The notes under the pieces are model-generated. The model had not been told where the DNA came from. It worked only from the letters and a program-made list of their open reading frames with translations, and did not search any database. From Exiguobacterium acetylicum DSM 20416 (GTDB lineage: Bacteria; Bacillota; Bacilli; Exiguobacteriales; Exiguobacteriaceae): DNA of 64,000 nt. Positions 50,617-59,121 of the stretch are shown one piece after another (positions within the stretch are counted from its first letter, which is position 1; every line of letters starts with the position of its first letter). Made by a program: the position numbers and the translations under genes. The stretch is from positions 796,501-860,500 of the forward strand of contig NZ_JNIR01000001.1 of the NCBI RefSeq assembly GCF_000702605.1, read 5' to 3'.

Positions 50617-51417
50617 TCAGAACTTTTCGTCTACCTCTTCATCCATCCAAGATAGTAAGTCTTCTGCATCGAGATCGTCACCTTTACTGAGGATCAAGGT
50701 CGTGACGTCATCTCGTTTCTGTTCTAATAACTCCGGGTTGTTCGTCAAGACTTCCATGAGGTAATACGCATACGAGTCAAGGAAATCAGGCTGATCGTTT
50801 CGTTCGATCAGTGTCATGAACGCTTCGATCAGTTCTTCCTGTTCTTCATCGAGAATCATCCAGTGGGAGTAGGCGAGGAGTTTTTCATTCTCGTCATCTC
50901 CACGGAGAATGTCCTTGATTTCAGGTAACGTCAGAAATACGACATCTGGCATGACGACTTCCGGAACATCGCTACTCAGCTTCGTTAACCATTCGTCATA
51001 GGTCGTTGCGACAAAATGTGTTTCTGCGACAGAAATATCGAGGCACCAGACAGTTGGCTCGGCAGTTTCCGAGAAATGGAAGTACCAAAAATAGCTACCT
51101 TCGCCTTCCGCGAACATCATGACGTTTCCTTCGACGTCCCATTCCCGGAGGATCGACAATTCGTCTAGATACCGTTCGAATGTCAATGACGACATGGAGC
51201 GGAGTGGGAGATGCAATCCAGTTTCTTCGTCCGACCATGTATTCTCAAACTCGACCATCACGGCCATGGCTTCCGGAGCACCGCCGTTTTGTTCCTGGAT
51301 TTGTTCGAGGTAACGGACGGGGAGTGAACCGTTGACGGCTTGCTCGATTCGTTTAATGTCTGTTTCTTTGACTGAAATCATCGTTTCTTCCTGTAATTCT
51401 TCATCCCAAAATGGCAT
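50617..51417 (-). CDS. SMI1/KNR4 (SUKH) family protein
   Basis: A 266-residue acidic cytoplasmic protein. ISVKETDIKRIEQAVNGSLPVRYLEQIQEQNGG (given as the family entry region) is the classic SUKH start, with the L-P-x-x-Y-x-x-x-x-x-x-x-N-G-G pattern. EGEGSYFWYFHFS and CLDISVAETHFVATTYDEWL are the later strands. The C-terminal 90 residues are helical and very acidic. SUKH proteins are often immunity proteins to polymorphic toxins, but no toxin gene is near. The ATG at 51417 has GGAAGG seven bases upstream; longer starts lack a site. Confidence 0.83.
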   Translation of the reverse strand: MPFWDEELQEETMISVKETDIKRIEQAVNGSLPVRYLEQIQEQNGGAPEAMAVMVEFENTWSDEETGLHLPLRSMSSLTFERYLDELSILREWDVEGNVMMFAEGEGSYFWYFHFSETAEPTVWCLDISVAETHFVATTYDEWLTKLSSDVPEVVMPDVVFLTLPEIKDILRGDDENEKLLAYSHWMILDEEQEELIEAFMTLIERNDQPDFLDSYAYYLMEVLTNNPELLEQKRDDVTTLILSKGDDLDAEDLLSWMDEEVDEKF

Positions 51418-51484
51418 CGTATGACCTTCCTTGCTATGTAATATGTAGACCTTGATTATACGCGAAGCTGATGGAAAATGTTTC

Positions 51485-51516
51485 AAAAAAAGACCCTTTC
51501 CGTTATGGAAGGGTCT
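51485..51516 (-). terminator. Rho-independent terminator
   Basis: On the minus strand AGACCCTTCC pairs with GGAAAGGGTCT (one bulge), followed by seven T. Ends the DUF1643-like gene. Confidence 0.8.
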
Positions 51517-51522
51517 ATTGTG

Positions 51523-52104
51523 TCATTTACGACGCAATTTTTTCGCTTTTTGTTTCATGTCGTTGTACGTAATCATCGGGCTATCGTCCATCGTCAAGCG
51601 CAGATGGTTCGGTTCGCCTTTGTTCGTGATGCCGGAGCAATAGAGGATGTCGGCATACTGCTCAAACAGTTCCTCATATGCCGGCAGGTGGTGCATCAGG
51701 CGACCAGGCGACCCCCAGCCACAGAGGACGACGCCATTTTTCGCTTTGACCTCAGCAAGTGTCTTCGCGACGAACTCGTAGTTCGTCTCATCGAAGCTCG
51801 CTTGCGCGAACGGCAGATCCTCGCTGACGAGCAGGTCCGGCATCAAACTGATGATGTCATATTGTTTGACGGGGTCACTGACATACTTCTTCATCAAATT
51901 GTACGCACGTTGTGTCGTCGTTCCAGAGAGAAAGGCATCCGTCGTCCGAGGTGTGTAGATTAAAGCGGCGACGTGCGTACCTTCTGCGATGTCGTCAAAG
52001 ATGTAGCTGCGTAAATAGCGTTTCGTCTTGTCTCGATCAAACGTCGTTTGGACGCGGATCGACGATTCCTCAATCAAGAGTTCGGAAGAATCGGCTGGTG
52101 TCAT
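51523..52104 (-). CDS. DUF1643-like protein
   Basis: A 193-residue protein. RDKTKRYLRSYIFDD, ALIYTPRTTDAFLSGTTTQRAYNLMKKY, YDIISLMPDLLVSEDLP and GVVLCGWGSPGRLMHH follow the block order of DUF1643 (an entry strand, N-P-S-x-A-D-like loop, Asn-Leu strand, and W-G-x-x-G loop). The match is distant: the usual NPS triad reads TPRTTDA here. The C-terminus (GEPNHLRLTMDDSPMI) also fits the family's typical G-x-P-x-H-P ending. GGAGG precedes the ATG. Function unknown. It follows the transglycosylase gene on the same strand by 15 bases, so the two are probably cotranscribed. Confidence 0.62.
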   Translation of the reverse strand: MTPADSSELLIEESSIRVQTTFDRDKTKRYLRSYIFDDIAEGTHVAALIYTPRTTDAFLSGTTTQRAYNLMKKYVSDPVKQYDIISLMPDLLVSEDLPFAQASFDETNYEFVAKTLAEVKAKNGVVLCGWGSPGRLMHHLPAYEELFEQYADILYCSGITNKGEPNHLRLTMDDSPMITYNDMKQKAKKLRRK

Positions 52105-52119
52105 GGGTGGTGCCTCCTT

Positions 52120-52803
52120 TTAATTGGTCAAACGTGAGCTGATGCGAAGGAAGAATGCGAGTGTCTTCTTCTTGAGGTCGGGGTCGTTCGCATCGATCGC
52201 CTCGACATGTTGTTGGTAACGATCATATTGGGCGAGCACGTCAGAGACATATTGTTCACTGCGATTGTATTCAAACAGTGCTGTCGCGAGCGTGTCTCGG
52301 TCGGATGTCTCTGCGACATCGTGTTGTTTCAGGTATTTTGCCGCCGTGTGGGCGCTGTCGACGAGACTCGTCGGATCGGCTTTCCCGTCGCCGTCCGCGT
52401 CCACTCCAAGACCACCATATTTCTTGATGGCTTCCGGGTCTGTCACGTCGATGCCGTCATGCTCGATGTCTCCGAGCGACGTGCCACCTTCGTATCCCCA
52501 ACCGACCCATGTTTTCGGCATGAATTGGAACGGACCGATGGCGCCAACGGACGATTGCATCGCTGACGAGTTCGAGAAGATCGTCTCGACGCGATGAATG
52601 GAGGCGAGTAGCTTCCAGTCGATGCCGTAACGTGCCGCGGCTTGTTCGTAGATGTCGATGTTCTCGGCAGGTACGCCATGCTGTCCATAATACGTACGAT
52701 ACATTTCATTTTGAACACGTTCCCGATTTTGCCAGTAGATAAAGCTACTGACGATGAGGGCGAACAGTACGAACAAGATGCTGATTCGAAAAACTTTTCG
52801 CAT
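52120..52803 (-). CDS. Membrane-anchored lytic transglycosylase (SLT)
   Basis: A 227-residue protein: an N-terminal anchor helix (about residues 6-22), then a lytic transglycosylase domain that cleaves peptidoglycan glycan strands outside the cell. YEQAAARYGIDWKLLASIHRVET holds the catalytic Glu, and AIGPFQFMPKTWVGWG is the second diagnostic block. DADGDGKADP is a calcium-binding EF-hand-like loop, as in MltB-type and some Bacillus enzymes. I use the ATG at 52803 with AGGAGAG upstream; 52845 is in frame but has no site. First gene of a two-gene minus-strand unit. Confidence 0.92.
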   Translation of the reverse strand: MRKVFRISILFVLFALIVSSFIYWQNRERVQNEMYRTYYGQHGVPAENIDIYEQAAARYGIDWKLLASIHRVETIFSNSSAMQSSVGAIGPFQFMPKTWVGWGYEGGTSLGDIEHDGIDVTDPEAIKKYGGLGVDADGDGKADPTSLVDSAHTAAKYLKQHDVAETSDRDTLATALFEYNRSEQYVSDVLAQYDRYQQHVEAIDANDPDLKKKTLAFFLRISSRLTN

Positions 52804-52910
52804 ATTGTTCTCTCCTCTGTATAGGATTCCACTGAATGGTATCATATTTTAGTAGGGTCTAATAGCACTTTCTGTGACGGGAGTGTGGAATCAAAAAAGG
52901 AGTCGAAGTC

Positions 52911-53585
52911 ATGTATCTCTTCGTAAATGGTTTTTTACTCGGATTGCTCGTCGTCCTTTCGATCATCGCAGCGGTCCGTCCGGTCGATTTGACGATCGTT
53001 CACCGCAAGGAATTCTACCCCTCGATGGTCCAGTCGAGCGGGATTTTATGTCTGTTGCTCGTCGGTGGCACGCTGATTAGCGGTACGCTGTTGCCGGAAA
53101 TCGGGTTGACGTTTTTTGTCCCAAGTGGTCCTGTCTGGTACGCGACGATCGGACTGATCGTCTTGCTTTGCATCGTCTTGCTTTTGACGGCGACCGTTCC
53201 AGCATTTCGCAAACGTTTGCTACCGCTCTATCAAAGTGAGGCGGAACGACTGATTCTGCCGCGAACGAAAGAGGAACGGACCGGGTTCCAAATGGTCGCA
53301 CTGATGGCAGGGGTGACGGAAGAATTGATCTATCGCGGGTTTCTCTTTCATGCGCTCGGATTATTTTTACCGTTTTCAGACGTCAGCTTCGTCTGGATCG
53401 GTGCCATCCTGTTCGGGGTCGCCCATCGTTATCAAGGGTGGTTCGCGATTCTCGTCACGGGGCTGATTGGGGCGGGGTTCGGCTACTTATACCTAGCACT
53501 TGAGACGCTCTGGCCACTGATCATCATCCATGTCTTGATTGATCTCGTTGCCGTCTACATCTACAAGGACGATGTTAATTCCTGA
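52911..53585 (+). CDS. CPBP family intramembrane protease
   Basis: A 224-residue membrane protein with about seven hydrophobic segments. TEELIYRGFLFHAL is the E-E-x-x-x-R motif, FGVAHRYQGW supplies the second motif with its His, and IIHVLIDL supplies the last His. Together they define the CAAX-protease/bacteriocin-processing (Abi, CPBP) family. Bacterial members process prenylated peptides or act in bacteriocin self-immunity; no such gene is nearby. AAGGAG precedes the ATG. Monocistronic. Confidence 0.9.
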   Translation: MYLFVNGFLLGLLVVLSIIAAVRPVDLTIVHRKEFYPSMVQSSGILCLLLVGGTLISGTLLPEIGLTFFVPSGPVWYATIGLIVLLCIVLLLTATVPAFRKRLLPLYQSEAERLILPRTKEERTGFQMVALMAGVTEELIYRGFLFHALGLFLPFSDVSFVWIGAILFGVAHRYQGWFAILVTGLIGAGFGYLYLALETLWPLIIIHVLIDLVAVYIYKDDVNS

Positions 53586-53659
53586 CATCGTCAAAAAGCG
53601 TTGAATTTGGTAGACTAAATGTCAAGCGAAGTCATCGTTTAAATTGGTCAAGTTGACGG

Positions 53660-53708
53660 TTGCAGAACAGGTCAAATGACAAGTAGAATGAGAAGGTAAA
53701 CGCTTACA
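53660..53708 (+). promoter_or_regulatory. Promoter with cre-like site
   Basis: TTGCAG (53660-53665), 18 bases, TAGAAT (53684-53689). GGTAAACGCTTACA (53695-53708) read in reverse, TGTAAGCGTTTACC, fits the cre consensus except for the last base. Placed after the -10, it would block elongation. Confidence 0.55.
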
Positions 53709-53732
53709 CATCAAAAGGAGATGGATGAAACC

Positions 53733-54155
53733 ATGCGAACGATCACTTCCACTGGCGAGCGAAAGAAGACGAGTTGGACATTGAATATCGGCAATCAGCC
53801 ACATTTGATGATGGGTGGTGTGACAGAACAAACGCTTGATGCCGAGCAACGTGTTGTCTACGACGAATTTTTGATTCCGACGACGGACACTTTGATTCAT
53901 CGGTTCAAAGCCCGCTTCCCGAACCATCTCTGCGAGAACGGGTATGATGTGTATGGCGCTGCCGCTTTTGACGAACAGGTCGTCGAACTGATTTCGAATT
54001 GGTTCATCGAGCTGGTCACCGTCTTAACAGCGATGCAGCGGACGAAAGGCATTCAGCATGTCCAGATTGAAGGCGGTGTCGCAAAACGGACCGACTTCTT
54101 ACCGACCGTGCGTCGGACATGCCGGGCACTGGAGTCAACGATTAATATTTATTGA
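53733..54155 (+). CDS. Conserved hypothetical protein
   Basis: A 140-residue soluble protein; I do not recognise a family. It begins with a Thr/Ser-rich basic strand (TITSTGERKKTSWTLNIG), has a middle part with IPTTDTLIHRFKARFPNHLCENGYDVYG, and a mostly helical C-terminal half (VVELISNWFIELVTVLTAMQ). The ATG at 53733 is 12 bases after AAAGGAG, while an in-frame ATG at 53721 touches that site. A cre-like box directly upstream suggests CcpA control. A terminator follows. Confidence 0.6.
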   Translation: MRTITSTGERKKTSWTLNIGNQPHLMMGGVTEQTLDAEQRVVYDEFLIPTTDTLIHRFKARFPNHLCENGYDVYGAAAFDEQVVELISNWFIELVTVLTAMQRTKGIQHVQIEGGVAKRTDFLPTVRRTCRALESTINIY

Positions 54156-54173
54156 AACACCAGTCACGTGTTC

Positions 54174-54209
54174 AGAGGGGACGTCCATTAGGGCGTCCTC
54201 TCTTTTTTT
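54174..54209 (+). terminator. Rho-independent terminator
   Basis: GAGGGGACG pairs with CGTCCTCTC (one G-T pair) around ten bases and is followed by seven T. Confidence 0.85.
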
Positions 54210-54266
54210 GATCAACGAATCGAAAGAGTCAGATGTCATGAGGATAACGTGCACTTTTTTGTTCAT

Positions 54267-54356
54267 CTCGAATCGTTTTCCTGGGACAAGCATCGAGCCG
54301 CTTTACTTCGTTGCAGGGTCGCTCCTGTTTGTTTTTCCCTAGGAAGCGATTTCGAG
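54267..54356. repeat. Intergenic inverted-terminus repeat, copy D
   Basis: A 90-base element bounded by CTCGAATCG and CGATTTCGAG, nearly identical to copy B 9.5 kb away. It lies in the 400-base gap 54156-54557, together with two terminators and the operator of the ABC operon. Confidence 0.75.
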
Positions 54357-54409
54357 TGAACAAATCGCGTTTCTTTCTTCCAGATAGAAACGAAGTCGAA
54401 AGACTCGCG

Positions 54410-54439
54410 GAGTCGGACATGATTGTCCGACTCTTTTTC
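54410..54439 (+). terminator. Rho-independent terminator
   Basis: GAGTCGGACA pairs with TGTCCGACTC around TGAT and is followed by five T. It insulates the ABC operon from upstream transcription. Confidence 0.85.
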
Positions 54440-54469
54440 ATTTTCTGGATATATTCAGGGAAAAACAGG

Positions 54470-54503
54470 TTGACGACAGACTGTATGGCATGTACCATAC
54501 AGT
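54470..54503 (+). promoter_or_regulatory. Promoter and operator of six-gene ABC operon
   Basis: TTGACG (54470-54475), 17 bases, TACCAT (54493-54498). ACTGTATGG and CCATACAGT (54480-54503) form a perfect inverted repeat around six bases, across the spacer and the -10. Such placement indicates repression; no repressor gene lies in the operon. Confidence 0.65.
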
Positions 54504-54557
54504 TAACAGATGTACTATTGTCTTAATACAATGGTGATAATGAAGGAGGAAAGTCTA

Positions 54558-55238
54558 GTGCTTGAAGTGAAGGGGCTACAAAAACGATATGGACGAAAAA
54601 AGCAGGTCTTACGTGACGTGACGTTCTCTGTCGGTCTAAACGAAGTGACGTGTCTGATCGGCTTGAACGGGGAGGGGAAGTCGACGATTTTAAAAGCAAT
54701 TCTCGGTCTGATTCCGGTAGATGCCGGGACGGTGACGGTCGACGGCAAAACATCGCGCGACCAGATCGCGTTCGTGCCTGATCTCCAGACGATGCCGAGC
54801 TACATGACGATCGGACAAGCGCTCGCGTATATGGCGGATCATTATCCAGACTGGAATCAAGAGACAGCAGAACGATTGCTGCAGACGTTCCAGCTGTTTA
54901 CGACGGATAAAATGGCGAACTTATCAAAAGGGAATAAGGCGAAGTTTAATCTCGTCTTAGGATTCGCCCTCGATCGACCGTACATATTACTCGACGAACC
55001 GCTCGCGGGAATCGATCTCTTCATGAAGGAACAGATCGCTTGGATTTTCTCAAGTGAGTTCATGGAAGGACGGAGCATCCTGATGACGACTCACGAAATT
55101 GCTGAGGTCGAGCAGGTGATTGACCGAGTGTTATTCTTACGGGACGGGAAGATCGTCGAAGTCAAAGAGACGGATGAGTTACGTGGCCGTCATCATCAAT
55201 CGGTCCAAGACCGGATGCGGGAGGTATATCAAGGATGA
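54558..55238 (+). CDS. ABC transporter ATPase (YtrB/YhcG-like)
   Basis: A 226-residue ATPase. GLNGEGKSTILKAILGL is Walker A (with Glu in the loop), LSKGNKAKFNLVLGFALDRPYILLDEPLAGIDL carries the signature in the variant form LSKGNKAK plus Walker B, and MTTHEIAEVEQV is the switch His. The variant signature is typical of the YtrB/YhcG group that responds to cell-wall antibiotics. The start is GTG at 54558 with AAGGAGGAAAG before it. First gene of the operon; it overlaps the permease gene by four bases. There is no gntR gene in front, unlike most relatives. Confidence 0.9.
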   Translation: MLEVKGLQKRYGRKKQVLRDVTFSVGLNEVTCLIGLNGEGKSTILKAILGLIPVDAGTVTVDGKTSRDQIAFVPDLQTMPSYMTIGQALAYMADHYPDWNQETAERLLQTFQLFTTDKMANLSKGNKAKFNLVLGFALDRPYILLDEPLAGIDLFMKEQIAWIFSSEFMEGRSILMTTHEIAEVEQVIDRVLFLRDGKIVEVKETDELRGRHHQSVQDRMREVYQG

Positions 55239-56053
55239 AACGCTGGTTGTTATTAACAAATGAAGAACTGAAACGGAGTACGAAACTACTGGTGTTCTTG
55301 ATTTCAGGATTGATCGTCGCGGAAATCGCGTCACTGCTCTATCAGATTTACGATTATCAAAGCACGATCGAGAAAACGATGCGTATCGATCAGATTTCAG
55401 AAATGGACGCAATTGCACAAGTAGGTGGTGCGTTGACATTCGCACAGGCAACGGATTTTTACGATTCAATCATTGTTTTAGCGATGGGGATGATTCTCTT
55501 GTTCGCGTTCTGGATTTGGTATCGCGACTGGATGGGCGAGACGAAGTACATTTACAGATTGCTATTGTTACCTGGTTCACGCCGGGCGATTATTGCATCA
55601 AAACTGACGGCCGTTCTTCTCGTCGTCGCTAGTCTGATCGGAATTCAGTGGGTGTTGTTGTTGCTTAGTCGTAATCTTTACTTATGGCTATTGCCAGATG
55701 CTCAACAGGTCACAGCCAGCATCAACGAATACTCCTTCTACATGAAGTTGTTCTATACGATGTACCCAACTGACATTTTATTCATTTTACTAATGACATT
55801 CATCGTCATCTCGTTCGTCTTCATGACAGTATTACTTGAGCGTTCGTTTCGAAGAGGAAAAGCGTTCTTGCTCGTCGGATTACACGGGGTTGCGCTGATT
55901 GGCGGTTATATCGTTTTAGGCGTAGCCTTGTCAGCTATTTCGAGCAACCTGAGTCAGCTGCATATGCAATTTTATTTCGGATACGTCGTGCTCTTAACGT
56001 TATATGTGTCATACAAAAATCTGCGGTTAGTCCAGACGCGCCTATCCGTATAA
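55235..56053 (+). CDS. ABC transporter permease subunit
   Basis: A 272-residue membrane protein with six predicted helices: about 17-37, 79-99 (IIVLAMGMILLFAFWIW), 124-146, 180-203, 214-235 and 245-263. Between helices 2 and 3, DWMGETKYIYRLLLLPGSRR forms the cytoplasmic loop where the ATPase docks. The arrangement matches permeases of YtrC/D-type exporters. It overlaps the ATPase gene by ATGA and is followed by the anchored-protein gene 12 bases later. The substrate is unknown. Confidence 0.82.
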   Translation: MKRWLLLTNEELKRSTKLLVFLISGLIVAEIASLLYQIYDYQSTIEKTMRIDQISEMDAIAQVGGALTFAQATDFYDSIIVLAMGMILLFAFWIWYRDWMGETKYIYRLLLLPGSRRAIIASKLTAVLLVVASLIGIQWVLLLLSRNLYLWLLPDAQQVTASINEYSFYMKLFYTMYPTDILFILLMTFIVISFVFMTVLLERSFRRGKAFLLVGLHGVALIGGYIVLGVALSAISSNLSQLHMQFYFGYVVLLTLYVSYKNLRLVQTRLSV

Positions 56054-56065
56054 AGGAGAAATCTC

Positions 56066-57136
56066 ATGAAACGATATCGTCAACTTTTGATCTATGGATT
56101 GATCATTCTCATGACAATCGGGAGCTACATCGGCTATACGCTATCGATCCAAGGCGCAGACTTGTCGCTCGAGACCGTCAGTGGAAAACCTTCGCAAGTA
56201 GAAAATTTTAATCTACGTCTTCAGACGAAAGGCATGCGTTCGACGGTTTATGATGTCGATGCTAAGGGAGCCATTGAAAAACAGTCAAACTCTTACGTCG
56301 GACAACTTTTCCGTGAAGATAGCATGACGGATTTACCAGACAAATATTATGAGTTCACGACACAAATGGAAACAAATGTCAGTGGGAGTGGGCAATCGGA
56401 ATATGCGATTCAGATTAAACACAATAAACTGCAATTTAAGATGTTTACGTTCAAGACAGAGAAAATGTTCGAGAAGACATTTCAGTATGATACAAAACTT
56501 GAGACAGGGAGGGACTTACAAGCCAGTGTCGTCGATAAACAGGCGATGAAGGTTTATATCCAACTCGATCGAGTCGATCAGCCAAAGGAAACAAAACTAC
56601 TTGTGCTCGATTTAACAAGCGACCGGGTCGAAGAGATCGTTCTTCAAAAACCAGTAGCGCCTAAAAACGCTCGTCAATTTTTAGCGATTCATCAAAATGA
56701 GGTCGTCTACACGGAACAACCGTCTGACAGCGATGAAGAGAACACAAAACTATCTTATTTTCTCGATGACGGGAAGGTCGTTCGGTCCATCAAGGAGTTA
56801 AATCAGCAACAAATCGGTTATACCCCCTATGCGAACGGTCGTTATCTAATTGGCTTCCGCCTGCCGGAAGGAGAGACGAAACGAATCGAATGGTCGATGT
56901 TCGACTTGGAAACGAAACGATTATCCGAGCATAGCGTAAGCAGTCCGCTTGTTTTGAAAAAGATCGATTGGTTGGATTCGACGGACGAGATGCAGCTCTA
57001 TCTCTCATCAGAGACGAACGCTGGATTCCAAGTGTCCGTGATCGATCTGAAGAATGAACAACTGATGTATCAAGGTGAAATCAAGGATGCGAATCATAAA
57101 AAAGGAACACATATCTATGATTTTGCGATTCAATGA
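56066..57136 (+). CDS. Membrane-anchored extracellular protein in ABC operon
   Basis: A 356-residue protein of unknown family. One N-terminal helix (LLIYGLIILMTIGSYIGYTL, residues 7-26) anchors an extracytoplasmic part with repeated strand blocks (KVYIQLDRVDQPKETKLLVLDL, NEVVYTEQPSDSDEENTKLSYFLDDG, GRYLIGFRLPEGETKRIEWSMFDLE) that suggest a beta-propeller. Its place between two ATPase-permease sets suggests a sensor or substrate-handling part of the exporter. AAAGGAG precedes the ATG. A hairpin with T run follows, which may lower expression of the distal genes. Confidence 0.68.
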   Translation: MKRYRQLLIYGLIILMTIGSYIGYTLSIQGADLSLETVSGKPSQVENFNLRLQTKGMRSTVYDVDAKGAIEKQSNSYVGQLFREDSMTDLPDKYYEFTTQMETNVSGSGQSEYAIQIKHNKLQFKMFTFKTEKMFEKTFQYDTKLETGRDLQASVVDKQAMKVYIQLDRVDQPKETKLLVLDLTSDRVEEIVLQKPVAPKNARQFLAIHQNEVVYTEQPSDSDEENTKLSYFLDDGKVVRSIKELNQQQIGYTPYANGRYLIGFRLPEGETKRIEWSMFDLETKRLSEHSVSSPLVLKKIDWLDSTDEMQLYLSSETNAGFQVSVIDLKNEQLMYQGEIKDANHKKGTHIYDFAIQ

Positions 57137-57141
57137 AATGG

Positions 57142-57175
57142 AGACGTCATACCGAAACCGGATGACGTCTTTTTG
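57142..57175 (+). terminator. Internal terminator or attenuator
   Basis: AGACGTCAT pairs perfectly with ATGACGTCT around eleven bases and is followed by T. It lies inside the ABC gene series, and the next ribosome binding site (AAAGGA) begins at once, so partial read-through is likely. Confidence 0.68.
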
Positions 57176-57190
57176 AAAGGACAGAATGAT

Positions 57191-58072
57191 ATGAAACTAG
57201 AAATCGAACAGTTATCAAAAATCTATCCGAATCGAAAACAGGCGTTGCAGGAGATCACGTTGACGCTAGAAGCCGGAGTGTATGCCTTGTTCGGTGAAAA
57301 TGGAGCAGGGAAGACGACGTTGATGAAGATTCTCGCTGGACTGTTACGTCCATCGCAAGGGGTGATTCGAGTCGACGGTCACGTCGTCTCACCACTAGAA
57401 GAAACGTACCGCGAACGAATCGGGTATTTGCCGCAGGAGACACCGCTTTACGGTGATTTCACGGCAACACAGTTTTTAACGTACTTGGCAACGGTCAAGG
57501 GCGTTCCTAAATCCGACATCACCTCTCGCGTTGAACAAGCCTTGATCGATGTGAATTTGCTAGAACAAAAAAATCAGAAACTACGCCGCTTCTCAGGTGG
57601 AATGAAGCGACGGATCGGTATCGCGCAACTACTGTTGAACGACCCGGACTTTCTGATCATCGATGAACCGACGGCAGGGCTTGATCTAAAAGAACGGATT
57701 CATTTTCGGAACGTCATCGCGACGATTGCGCGAAAACGAATCGTCTTACTGTCGACACATATCGTCTCGGACGTCGGGTCGATCGCAAAGGAAATCATCC
57801 TGATGCAGCAAGGGAAGATCATCCGCCAAGCTAATCCTTATACCTTGCTCGATGAGATCGCGACCTCGATCTGGTCCGTCGATGTATCGGACGAGACATT
57901 ACTCGTCTTGCAGGAGACGTACCAAATGGGTGCGATTCACCAAACGCGGTCTGGTAAAAAACGCGTCCGGATCATCTCATCCGATCGACCGCATCCAGAT
58001 GCGGTTCAGGAAGAGCCGCAACTAGAAGATTTATACCTTTATCACTTAGATGAACGGATGCGTGGCGCGTGA
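57191..58072 (+). CDS. ABC transporter ATPase
   Basis: A 293-residue ATPase. GENGAGKTTLMKILAGLL is Walker A, IGYLPQETPLYGDFTATQFL is the Q-loop region, RFSGGMKRRIGIAQ is a canonical signature, and FLIIDEPTAGLDL is Walker B, with STHIV as the switch. The final 75 residues form an accessory domain. The ATG at 57191 has AAAGGA nine bases upstream. It is the second ATPase of the series and pairs with the two permease genes that follow, overlapping the first of them. Confidence 0.9.
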   Translation: MKLEIEQLSKIYPNRKQALQEITLTLEAGVYALFGENGAGKTTLMKILAGLLRPSQGVIRVDGHVVSPLEETYRERIGYLPQETPLYGDFTATQFLTYLATVKGVPKSDITSRVEQALIDVNLLEQKNQKLRRFSGGMKRRIGIAQLLLNDPDFLIIDEPTAGLDLKERIHFRNVIATIARKRIVLLSTHIVSDVGSIAKEIILMQQGKIIRQANPYTLLDEIATSIWSVDVSDETLLVLQETYQMGAIHQTRSGKKRVRIISSDRPHPDAVQEEPQLEDLYLYHLDERMRGA

Positions 58073-59121
58073 TGTCGATGTTACGATTCGAATCATATAA
58101 ATTATATAAATCGCTAATCGTCTGGTTGCTGTTGATCGGGACGGGAATCTTTTTCTTACCGACATTAGTGGAACCGATTGATCATGTCGTCAAGTCCCGC
58201 TATTCTTCGTTCGAAGGACCAGCAACGAAAGACGTCTTTAAGATGATTGAGACAGATAGCAATATCATCAATGATCCAGATACACGAATGTTAGAAGACG
58301 ACATATTTTACAAGAATGAAATCTATGCTCAAATCTTACATATGGAAGAAGCGCAAATTCAACGGCAGCAACGCCTCGACGTTTTAAAAAGCGATACGTT
58401 CGAGCAAAAGCTCGTCAATCGTATCAACGTCGCATCGATTGGCTATCACGATCCGGCGGAAATCGTAGCGACGTTCGTCAATCAATCCGGACTCCTGTTC
58501 CCGTTGATCGGACTCCTACTCGTGACGATCAGTTATACACGTGAACGCATGACCGGAGTCGAACAGTACCAGTTGACGTCGCGGAATGGACGACATCTCT
58601 TATTACGTGCGAAATGGATGGCTGCCGTTATGTACGTGACGATCATCCACGTATTAACGTATCTTGCGACGATCTTAGTCGTCCGTTATCAACTCGGACC
58701 GATCGATTGGTCGGCACCGATGCAAGCGATGGATGGACTAGCTGCAGCGCCGTATCCATTATCGATTGGTGGATATGTACTGTCTACGTTCATTTATCAG
58801 GAACTTGCCTTTGTGACGCTAGCGACAGCTATTTTATGTGCCTCGTTATTCGCGAAGCAGTATAGTCACGCCTTCGTTTACGTGACGATTTTGATCGGCT
58901 TACCATTGACGTATGGTTACGTCATTCCGGACGTTTTCTTCCCGGACTTCGTGCAAGTGCTGATCTTCTTTTTCCCAAGCCGCGGCGTGCTGACGCGTGA
59001 ACTGTTTCAGACAGACATACCGTTCGTCTTACCGATTTTTGTGATGCTCGTTTGGATGGCGCTGATCGTCACCCTTTACGTATTCATGATGCGATCTGTC
59101 AAAAGGAGGGAGCTGACATGA
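58072..59121 (+). CDS. ABC-2 type permease subunit 1
   Basis: A 349-residue membrane protein: one N-terminal helix (LIVWLLLIGTGIFFLPTL), a large external loop of about 110 residues (to VASIGYHD), then five helices, the plan of ABC-2 export permeases. SYTRERMTGVEQYQLTSRNGRHLLLRAKW (overall pattern) is the conserved cytoplasmic coupling loop and recurs in the next gene. I use the ATG at 58072, which overlaps the preceding stop; the GTG at 58069 and ATG at 58078 are alternatives without clear sites. Confidence 0.83.
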   Translation: MSMLRFESYKLYKSLIVWLLLIGTGIFFLPTLVEPIDHVVKSRYSSFEGPATKDVFKMIETDSNIINDPDTRMLEDDIFYKNEIYAQILHMEEAQIQRQQRLDVLKSDTFEQKLVNRINVASIGYHDPAEIVATFVNQSGLLFPLIGLLLVTISYTRERMTGVEQYQLTSRNGRHLLLRAKWMAAVMYVTIIHVLTYLATILVVRYQLGPIDWSAPMQAMDGLAAAPYPLSIGGYVLSTFIYQELAFVTLATAILCASLFAKQYSHAFVYVTILIGLPLTYGYVIPDVFFPDFVQVLIFFFPSRGVLTRELFQTDIPFVLPIFVMLVWMALIVTLYVFMMRSVKRRELT

